Assembly (NCBI GenBank): GCA_024644775.1
Contig: JAHEHB010000128.1
Span: 1 to 12,846, forward strand
Length of the DNA: 12,846 nucleotides
Direction: 5' to 3'
DNA from: Deltaproteobacteria bacterium
GTDB lineage: Bacteria; Desulfobacterota; Desulfobacteria; Desulfobacterales; SURF-15
This document shows, piece by piece, positions 7,344 through 12,846 of this stretch. Each line of letters opens with the position of its first letter. The first letter of the stretch is position 1. The notes beneath the pieces are model-generated. The model was not told where the DNA came from. It searched no databases and saw nothing but the letters and a program-made list of their open reading frames with translations. The position numbers and the translations under genes are program-made.

Positions 7344-8231
7344 ATGAAACACAAAATGGCAAAGATCGGCCGAAACGACCCCTGTCCCTGCGGCAGCGGG
7401 TTTAAATACAAAAAATGTTGTCTGGATAAAAAAGATAACACGCCGGAAGATGTTGAAGCGGTTTACGCTGATAAATATAAAATTCGACTAAAGAACTCAG
7501 AAGATATCGCTGCCATCAGAAAGGCGGGGTATCATGCTCTAGAGACACTCGATTTGGTGGAAGCATCCATTCGTCCGGGTTTAACCACAGAGGAAATTAA
7601 CACCCTTGTTCATGAATTCACAATAAAGAACCACGCAACGCCTGCGCCGTTGAATTATCGAGGGTTTCCGAAAAGTGTTTGTACCTCAATCAATGAGGTA
7701 ATCTGTCATGGCATCCCCGAGAATCGAGAACTAAAAGCGGGTGACATTATTAATGTGGATGTTACTCCCATCTTGAATGGATACTATGCTGACGTAAGCA
7801 AGACCTTTTTTGTGGGAACCCCATCACCCGATGCCCAGAAGATTGTGCATGTATCCCGAGAAAGCCTTCGAATCGGTATGTCGATGGTTCGGCCGGGAAA
7901 CACCGTGGGTGATATCGGGTGGGCGATTCAAAATTATGCGGAAGGCCAAAATTGCTCGGTCGTGCGGGAGTTTGTGGGGCATGGGGTTGGATTTGAATTT
8001 CACGAGGCTCCTCAAATCCCGCATTTTGGACGTCAGGGAGATGGGATCGTTCTGGTTCCCGGCATGGTTTTTACTATTGAGCCCATGATTAACCTTGGAA
8101 AAAAAGATCTTTACATTTTAGAAGACAAATGGACGGCTGTCACCAAGGATGCTTCCCTTTCGGCTCAGTTTGAGCAAACGGTGGTGGTGACAGAAACCGG
8201 CTTTGAGAGTCTCACCCCTTATGATCTGTAA
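7344..8231 (+). CDS. map: Methionine aminopeptidase with N-terminal SEC-C zinc motif
   Basis: Type I methionine aminopeptidase, which removes the initiator Met from new proteins in the cytoplasm. From the ATG at 7344 the product has 295 residues. Residues 14-26 ([13 protein letters not shown]) are a SEC-C zinc-binding motif with Cys14, Cys16, Cys25 and Cys26, the kind found at the end of SecA and at the N-terminus of some MetAPs such as the chlamydial one. The catalytic domain follows: His122 in CHGIP and the five metal ligands Asp139, Asp150, His213, Glu246 and Glu277. Their spacings (11, 63, 33, 31) are identical to those in E. coli Map, so it should be active. The start at 7344 is preferred because GGGA lies about seven bases upstream and translation begins just before the zinc motif. 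An in-frame GTG at 7275 would add 23 residues with no family resemblance. The zinc motif probably helps dock on ribosomes or nascent chains, which is inference. Confidence 0.95.
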   Translation: MKHKMAKIGRNDPCPCGSGFKYKKCCLDKKDNTPEDVEAVYADKYKIRLKNSEDIAAIRKAGYHALETLDLVEASIRPGLTTEEINTLVHEFTIKNHATPAPLNYRGFPKSVCTSINEVICHGIPENRELKAGDIINVDVTPILNGYYADVSKTFFVGTPSPDAQKIVHVSRESLRIGMSMVRPGNTVGDIGWAIQNYAEGQNCSVVREFVGHGVGFEFHEAPQIPHFGRQGDGIVLVPGMVFTIEPMINLGKKDLYILEDKWTAVTKDASLSAQFEQTVVVTETGFESLTPYDL

Positions 8232-8270
8232 CTCATTGTATTCCTTCTATTTTCAAAGAAAGTACGACTA

Positions 8271-8295
8271 ATTTAAGCGCGATGGCAGCTTAAAT
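8271..8295 (+). terminator. Inverted repeat after map, weak terminator candidate
   Basis: ATTTAAGC (8271-8278) and GCTTAAAT (8288-8295) are perfect 8-bp inverted copies with a 9-nt loop, 40 bp after the map stop. The following GGTTTAATAA is T-rich but not a clean U-run, so termination may be partial and the downstream genes could still be read from the map promoter. Confidence 0.4.
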
Positions 8296-8367
8296 GGTTT
8301 AATAACTTGGAAAGGGGCAGGGGAAGCGCCAATGTGACCCTGGTGCCTACCTTTAAATACTGTCGTC

Positions 8368-8387
8368 GAATTTGTGGATACAAATTC
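8368..8387 (+). other. Hairpin just before the Lon-like gene
   Basis: GAATTTG (8368-8374) and CAAATTC (8381-8387) form a perfect 7-bp stem with a 6-nt loop. It ends 11 bases before the GGAGGAG ribosome-binding site (8399-8405). It could affect mRNA stability or translation; no CIRCE element or clear heat-shock promoter was seen between 8232 and 8411. Confidence 0.45.
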
Positions 8388-8411
8388 CCTTTAACCATGG
8401 AGGAGCCAGAT

Positions 8412-10865
8412 ATGTCGAATAAACTTCTGGAAGTTCCGATCAGTGAGCTTCGAGCGAGCGTGGATCCAGAATCCTTTCCGTTTGAAAACACCCAATCCTT
8501 GGCCTCACCTTCAGAACGGATTCTGGGTCAGGAAAGGGCCAGTGACGCCATTAAATTCGGAATGGGAATGAAAGTCGATAATTATCATATTTTTATTGCG
8601 GGTCCTTCAAAAACGGGCTTGACATACACAGCCAGAACTTACCTTGAGGAGCAGGCAAAAAAAGAACCGACACCGCCGGATTGGTGTTACGTCTTTAATT
8701 TTAAAGAGCCCGACAGCCCGAAGTGCCTTAAGATTTCCGCCGGAAAGGGAAAAGCGCTCAAAAAAGATATGAAGATGCTCATTGACACCCTCCAGACAAA
8801 AGTGCCTGAGGTTTTTGACAGCGATGACTATCGTGAGCGAAAAGAGGCGATGAAATCGGGTGTCGAAAATCAACGCAGGGAAATTATTGACGAACTAACA
8901 AAGAAGGCCATGGACGAGGGTTTCATACTGCAAGTTTCACAGGCGGGAATGGTATTGATTCCAGCTTCAAAAAAAGGTCAGCCCATGACACAGGAGGAGC
9001 TCGCTCAGCTGAATTCTGAGGAAAAGCAAAAGCTTAAGGAAAGAAGCGACGCCTTCCAGAGGAAAATGAAAGATACCGTCAAGAAAATCCGAAACCAAGA
9101 GGCGGAGGTCAAAAAACAACAAGATCAGCTAACGCGCGAGGTCGCGCTTTTTGTCGTCGAGCACCACTTGGAGCCTTATCTTGAAAAATATAAGGAAGAA
9201 CCGGAGGTTATAGAATACCTGAAAGCCGTTCGAGAAAATGTCGTTGAAAATATTGATGATTTTACCCAAAAAGAGGAAAGCCAACAACCACCCATTCCAC
9301 ATTTCGGTGCCGTGAGTAAAGAATCTGCCTTCCGGAAATACGATGTGAATGTGTTGGTGGACAATTCGGAAACCGATGGTGCACCGGTCATCATTGAATC
9401 CAACCCAATCTATCCGAATCTATTTGGAACCATCGAGCGGCAAGCGTTGTTTGGTGCTTTGTTTACAGATTTTACCATGGTTAAGCCGGGCGTCCTCCAC
9501 AAAGCCAATGGAGGATACCTCGTCATAAAGGCATTAGATCTGCTCAAATGGGTTTTGTCCTGGGAGGCACTGAAGCGGGCGCTTAGAGATCGTAAAATTC
9601 GGATAGAGGATTTAGGAGAGCTTTACGGTATTTTTAGCACTCGAACTATTCGTCCCCAACCGATACCCCTTGATATTAAGATTGTACTGACCGGCGATCC
9701 CTATCTTTTCGAGTTATTGCACATTTATGATGATCGGTTCCCAAAGTTATTTAAGGTTAAAGCGCATATGAACGATCGCATGGACCGGAAGGAGGAGACG
9801 ATCTTACAGTTCGCCCAAATGATTGGAAGGTATTGCACAGAGAAGAAAATCCGTCATATGGACCGAACGGGGGTGGCCCGAACCATAGAATATAGCATGG
9901 AACTTACCGAAGATCGAGACAAGCTGACGCTGGAACTTGGGGACATCAGTGATCTGATTCAAGAAGCAAACTATTTCGCCGGTCTGAATCAGAATGAATT
10001 CATCCAGGGGACGCATGTGGAACAAGCCATTCAGAAGCGAATCTTCAGATCGAACCTGCTTGAAGAACGGGTTCGAGAACTGGTTGAAAAAGATATATTT
10101 TTGATTGAAACCGATGGTAATAAGATTGGTCAGATTAATGGATTGGCTGTTCTGATGACCGGTGACTATGAATTCGGCAGACCTAATCGAATCACCGCCA
10201 CCATCTCAGTCGGTCGTCAAGGAGTGGTTGCTATTGAACGTGAATCCAAGATGAGTGGCAATATTCACACCAAAGGCATAATGATCCTCACCAGCCTTCT
10301 CAGGGAACGCTTTGCACATAACAAACCGCTTTCTCTAACAGCAACGCTTTGTTTCGAACAGAGCTATGGATTGGTTGAGGGAGATAGTGCATCTAGTACA
10401 GAACTGTTTGCTTTGTTGAGTGCGCTGGCACAGGTGCCGATTTATCAGGGTATTGCCGTGACAGGGTCGGTGAGTCAAAAAGGAGAAATTCAAGCTGTCG
10501 GAGGCGTCACCCGGAAAGTGGAGGCTTTCTTTGACATCTGCAAATATAAGGGACTCACTGGGCGACAAGGTGTCATCATTCCCCAGAAAAATATTCGAAA
10601 TCTTATGCTCAAACAAGATGTAATTGATCGGGTGAAAGCCGGCCTGTTCCATATTTGGCCCATAAACACCGTTGAAGAGGGTATTGAGATTCTAACCGGA
10701 ATGGAAGCCGGAGAATTTCAACCGGATGGCATGTATCCGGAGGGCACCTTGTTTCGAAAGGTAGACAGCCGTTTTCTTGATATGGCAGAACTCGTCAAAC
10801 GTTTTGGCAAAGAGGAAGACGCGGGACAGCCCGAAGATAAACCGGAAGGTAAAAAGGAGGCATAG
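8412..10865 (+). CDS. Lon-like protease (AAA_32/S16 family, LonC-like)
   Basis: A cytoplasmic Lon-type serine protease of 817 residues. The C-terminal S16 domain has the catalytic Ser659 in EGDSASS and Lys702 in GGVTRKVEAFF; the 43-residue spacing equals that of Ser679 and Lys722 in E. coli Lon. At the N-terminus, IFIAGPSKTGLTYT (P-loop position 64-71) has Leu70 where the Walker A lysine should be, and KANGGYLVIKALDLL (364-378) has Lys373 near the expected Walker B acid. Between them, about residues 110-300, is a charged, helical, coiled-coil-like insert. This arrangement recalls LonC, an ATP-independent Lon-like protease from Meiothermus, and the AAA_32 proteins. The C-terminal tail is rich in Glu, Lys and Pro. 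The start at 8412 is fixed by GGAGGAG six bases upstream; a longer frame opening with TTG at 8307 has no such support. It probably shares a transcript with the DUF151 gene 35 bp downstream. Confidence 0.9.
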   Translation: MSNKLLEVPISELRASVDPESFPFENTQSLASPSERILGQERASDAIKFGMGMKVDNYHIFIAGPSKTGLTYTARTYLEEQAKKEPTPPDWCYVFNFKEPDSPKCLKISAGKGKALKKDMKMLIDTLQTKVPEVFDSDDYRERKEAMKSGVENQRREIIDELTKKAMDEGFILQVSQAGMVLIPASKKGQPMTQEELAQLNSEEKQKLKERSDAFQRKMKDTVKKIRNQEAEVKKQQDQLTREVALFVVEHHLEPYLEKYKEEPEVIEYLKAVRENVVENIDDFTQKEESQQPPIPHFGAVSKESAFRKYDVNVLVDNSETDGAPVIIESNPIYPNLFGTIERQALFGALFTDFTMVKPGVLHKANGGYLVIKALDLLKWVLSWEALKRALRDRKIRIEDLGELYGIFSTRTIRPQPIPLDIKIVLTGDPYLFELLHIYDDRFPKLFKVKAHMNDRMDRKEETILQFAQMIGRYCTEKKIRHMDRTGVARTIEYSMELTEDRDKLTLELGDISDLIQEANYFAGLNQNEFIQGTHVEQAIQKRIFRSNLLEERVRELVEKDIFLIETDGNKIGQINGLAVLMTGDYEFGRPNRITATISVGRQGVVAIERESKMSGNIHTKGIMILTSLLRERFAHNKPLSLTATLCFEQSYGLVEGDSASSTELFALLSALAQVPIYQGIAVTGSVSQKGEIQAVGGVTRKVEAFFDICKYKGLTGRQGVIIPQKNIRNLMLKQDVIDRVKAGLFHIWPINTVEEGIEILTGMEAGEFQPDGMYPEGTLFRKVDSRFLDMAELVKRFGKEEDAGQPEDKPEGKKEA

Positions 10866-10877
10866 ATTGTGATGGGC

Positions 10878-10903
10878 GGTTTTAACATGGAGGTTTTAAC
10901 ATG
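10878..10903 (+). promoter_or_regulatory. Duplicated translation-start region before the DUF151 gene
   Basis: GGTTTTAACATG occurs twice, at 10878-10889 and 10892-10903. The second copy contains the real start codon and is preceded by GGAGG (10889-10893), seven bases away. The first ATG (10887) opens a five-codon frame, MEVLT, whose TGA (10902-10904) overlaps the real ATG, a layout suited to translational coupling. Confidence 0.5.
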
Positions 10904-11356
10904 ACATCTACTGAAATGATCCAAACTAAAGAAGTTCACCTTGAATCTGATCCAAACAGAGGAAACATGGTGATTCTAAGAGAACATCAGGGAGCTGATC
11001 GCTATTTTGTAATGTTTATCGGTGATGCGGAATTTACTGCCATTGCCAAGGAAAAAGGCTTGGTACAGCCGCCCCGACCGCTCACCCATGATCTATATCT
11101 TAGTATGATGGATAAACTCACCCCGGAATTTCTTCGTATCGAAATTTACGACATACAGAATGATACATTCTATGCAAATGTGTTCTTTAAATTAGACGGA
11201 ATCGAGCACATGATCGACGGCAGGCCCAGTGACGCGGTGGCGCTTGCTTTAAATCGAAGAATCCCCATCCTGGTTCGTCAGGATTTATTCCGCCGGAAGC
11301 TTACCGAGGAGCAGGTGAAAGAATACCAGGATGTCGTTAAGACCGTAAAGTTTTAA
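10901..11356 (+). CDS. Bifunctional nuclease family protein (DUF151)
   Basis: A 151-residue cytoplasmic protein of the BFN/DUF151 family, named after a plant protein with DNase and RNase activity; the bacterial role is not established. The family pattern is clear: VILREHQGADRYFVMFIGDAEFTAIA at about 24-49, RPLTHDLYLSMMDKL at 59-73, and the signature DGRPSDAVALALNRRIPI at about 106-123 with its conserved Arg-Pro-Ser-Asp. Then comes a charged helical tail, QEEQVK-like, ending VKTVKF. It is full length for the compact members of the family. GGAGG seven bases before the ATG supports the start. It lies 35 bp after the Lon-like gene on the same strand and is probably co-transcribed with it. Downstream the non-coding dyad element starts four bases after the stop codon. 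Confidence 0.88.
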   Translation: MTSTEMIQTKEVHLESDPNRGNMVILREHQGADRYFVMFIGDAEFTAIAKEKGLVQPPRPLTHDLYLSMMDKLTPEFLRIEIYDIQNDTFYANVFFKLDGIEHMIDGRPSDAVALALNRRIPILVRQDLFRRKLTEEQVKEYQDVVKTVKF

Positions 11357-11359
11357 GTA

Positions 11360-11557
11360 TATTACCCCAATTGAGCGAAAATGCTCAATTGAAAGCTGTC
11401 AGGTATCAGCCTTCAGCAATCAGGAGAATGATTCTAGAAGAAATTCATATCTCTTGCATAAAAGTGGTATGAATTTTTCGATATTCAACCAAAGCTGACC
11501 GCTGAAAGCTGATTGCTGAACGCTCCCTAATAGAGCCTTGGCTCAATTAGGGTATTA
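11360..11557. repeat. 198-bp dyad-symmetric element with hairpins and 7-bp units
   Basis: The outer 17 bp (11360-11376) match the reverse complement of 11541-11557 at 15 of 17 positions. Next on each side is a hairpin (11368-11391 and 11525-11552), then five 7-bp units of the AGCNNTC type on the left (11394-11428) facing inverted units on the right (11491-11524), then a core with AAATTCATA (11441-11449) facing TATGAATTT (11468-11476). Outer ends and core share the same centre, between 11458 and 11459, so the symmetry holds over the whole length apart from a one-base shift in the repeat tracts. It fills the gap between the convergent DUF151 and pepA genes and covers the pepA stop. It encodes no protein that I can recognise and resembles a MITE-like or REP-like palindromic element. 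Confidence 0.75.
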
Positions 11558-11560
11558 TTT
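11525..11560 (+). terminator. Hairpin and T-rich tail, terminator for the DUF151 unit
   Basis: CCCTAAT-A-GAGCC pairs with GGCTC-A-ATTAGGG (12 pairs with one A-A mismatch and a tiny loop) and is followed on the plus strand by TATTATTT. It is the right-hand hairpin of the dyad element. On the minus strand no U-run follows, so it should not end pepA transcripts by the intrinsic route. Confidence 0.45.
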
Positions 11561-12846
11561 ATCTATCGTTTCAAGCACCTCGCAAAGCAGGCGCACACCA
11601 AAGCCGGTTCCCCCGGCGCCGCAGTAGGCAGATTCCTTTTTTATATATGAAGGGCCTGCAATATCAATATGGGCCCAGCGAGTATCGTTTACAAACTCCG
11701 ATAAAAACAGTGCTGCGGTGATCGCGCCTCCCCAGCGCGTGCTTCCAATATTACGCAAATCCGCAAAATCGCTCTTCAGTAATTCTTTGTAGTCTTCCGG
11801 AAGTGGCATCCGCCAGCATCGCTCCTGGGTCTTTTCACCGGATTTTTGAATTATTTCGGCTAACTTGTCATCAAAAGTAAATGTCCCCGCGATCTTTTCT
11901 CCCAGTGCTACCACGCAGGCACCGGTCAATGTTGCCAGATCAATGAGTATCTCTGGTTTGTATGTTTTTATGGCATAGGACATGGCATCAATCAGAATAA
12001 GCCTTCCTTCGGCATCGGTGTTTCCGATTTCAACCGTTTTCCCGTCAAAGCTTCTCACGATATCGCCAGGCCGTGTTGCGGTTCCAGACAGCATGTTTTC
12101 AACAATCGGCATTAGGCCCACAACTCGGACCTTCGGTCTTATCTTTGCGACCGTCAACAGTGTTGCTGCCACCACAGCGGCGCCCGACATATCGGATTTC
12201 ATGGAATCTAACGACCCGGATGGTTTTAAGTTGATTCCTCCCGAATCGAAGGTAACCCCTTTCCCAACAAAAACCACGGTTTTTTTCGCACCGGCGGGCC
12301 GATACTCCAATATGACCATGCGGGGTTTGCTCTGGCTTCCTGCAGCCACTGCCAGTAGTGCACCCATTTTTTTTTGTTGGAGCATTTTTTCATCCATTAC
12401 GGTGGTTCTTAGTTTTTCTTTTCTTGCGATTTGCGCTATCGATTTTGCAAACTGCTCGGGTCTCTTATCGTTGGAAGGAATCGTCACCCATTCCCTTGCT
12501 AAGATGGTTCCCTGGCAGATGGTTTGTATCCGGTCCATTTGATTTGCGTTCGATTTTACGATGGATGGTCGCACTAGAAAATGAATCGATTTTAAGGGCG
12601 TCAGCTTTTCTTCTTTTTTGTATTTGTTAAAAAGATGATTGCTTAAAATGACGCCTTCGCCTAACGCTTCCAATAATTGAAGTGTTTCCATATTAAGTTT
12701 TTCAGCGGCTGGAACCGCAATAAATAGTTCGGAAAGACTCTTTTTAATGCACTGTTTAACAGCCTTTCCTGCCATTACCCGGAGTGATTCGCCCTTTACG
12801 TTGTTTATCTTTCCGAGACCCAATAAGATTACACGGTTTACCTTAA
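11555..12846 (-). CDS. pepA: Leucyl aminopeptidase, M17 family (5' partial)
   Basis: Cytosolic two-metal aminopeptidase that removes N-terminal residues from peptides, often as the last step of protein breakdown. The frame is open to the right edge (KVNRVILLGLGK), so the TTG at 12823 is internal and about 60-70 residues of the N-terminal domain are missing. The catalytic domain is complete: VGKGVTFDSGGINLKPS with the metal-binding Lys and Asp, MKSDMSGAA with the next Asp, and the M17 signature NTDAEGRL with the Asp, Glu and catalytic Arg. The C-terminal WAHIDIAGPSY and GGTGFGVRLL segments are also typical. E. coli PepA also binds DNA in Xer recombination and gene control; the part seen here does not say whether this one does. 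It converges on the DUF151 gene, and its stop codon lies inside the dyad element. Confidence 0.95.
   Translation of the reverse strand, partial: KVNRVILLGLGKINNVKGESLRVMAGKAVKQCIKKSLSELFIAVPAAEKLNMETLQLLEALGEGVILSNHLFNKYKKEEKLTPLKSIHFLVRPSIVKSNANQMDRIQTICQGTILAREWVTIPSNDKRPEQFAKSIAQIARKEKLRTTVMDEKMLQQKKMGALLAVAAGSQSKPRMVILEYRPAGAKKTVVFVGKGVTFDSGGINLKPSGSLDSMKSDMSGAAVVAATLLTVAKIRPKVRVVGLMPIVENMLSGTATRPGDIVRSFDGKTVEIGNTDAEGRLILIDAMSYAIKTYKPEILIDLATLTGACVVALGEKIAGTFTFDDKLAEIIQKSGEKTQERCWRMPLPEDYKELLKSDFADLRNIGSTRWGGAITAALFLSEFVNDTRWAHIDIAGPSYIKKESAYCGAGGTGFGVRLLCEVLETIDK

Noticed and set aside
7138..7347. 69-codon open frame on the plus strand before map
   Set aside because: Its sequence is a read-through of the repeat arm and the leader hairpins, with no domain and an overlap with the map start.
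8307..8411. TTG at 8307 as the start of the Lon-like gene
   Set aside because: The extension covers two hairpins and ends at an excellent GGAGGAG site that serves the ATG at 8412.
11982..12542. 186-codon plus-strand frame inside pepA
   Set aside because: Antisense shadow of the M17 catalytic domain; composition reflects the complementary codons.

Overview
The window looks like chromosomal DNA from a mid-GC Gram-negative bacterium, most likely a member of the Desulfobacterota (the former deltaproteobacteria). The supporting signs are an RND exporter, an IHF-type protein, a SEC-C/methionine aminopeptidase fusion, a Lon-like protease with a degenerate ATPase module next to a bifunctional-nuclease gene, and intergenic tracts built from 7-bp units. 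The assignment rests on gene content and general impression, not on a search. No tRNA, rRNA, CRISPR array, transposase or phage gene was found.

Layout. (1) 2-1801, + strand: C-terminal half of an RND efflux permease cut by the left edge. (2) 1817-3166, - strand: an exported DUF4139 protein, convergent with the permease. (3) 3439-3723, + strand: a small IHF/HU-family protein behind a good sigma-70 promoter; the DUF4139 gene has its own divergent promoter. (4) 3849-6753, - strand: a two-gene unit, a radical SAM protein followed after a 13-bp gap by transketolase. (5) 6754-7343: about 590 bp without a convincing gene, holding promoters facing both ways, a 7-bp repeat tract, a 173-bp quasi-palindrome and a run of hairpins leading to map. 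(6) 7344-11356, + strand: map, the Lon-like protease and a bifunctional-nuclease (DUF151) protein, all in one direction. (7) 11357-11554: a dyad-symmetric non-coding element. (8) 11555-12846, - strand: leucyl aminopeptidase (M17) cut by the right edge.

How the genes relate. Regions 6-8 group three kinds of proteolytic function: N-terminal methionine removal, a Lon-type protease and a cytosolic leucyl aminopeptidase. Map and the protease are separated by 180 bp; the protease and DUF151 gene by 35 bp. The radical SAM and transketolase genes are probably co-transcribed, but I see no shared pathway.

The main thing worth a second look is the intergenic DNA. Two separate gaps (7058-7230 and 11360-11557) each hold a quasi-palindrome whose arms carry tracts of a 7-bp unit close to TGAAASC, and a further direct tract lies at 6788-6815. 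The 11360-11557 element fills the whole space between two convergent genes and reaches into the pepA stop codon. These look like members of one dispersed repeat family. The coding genes are otherwise ordinary, apart from the lost P-loop lysine of the Lon-like protease and the four-residue spacing between the first two cluster cysteines of the radical SAM protein.
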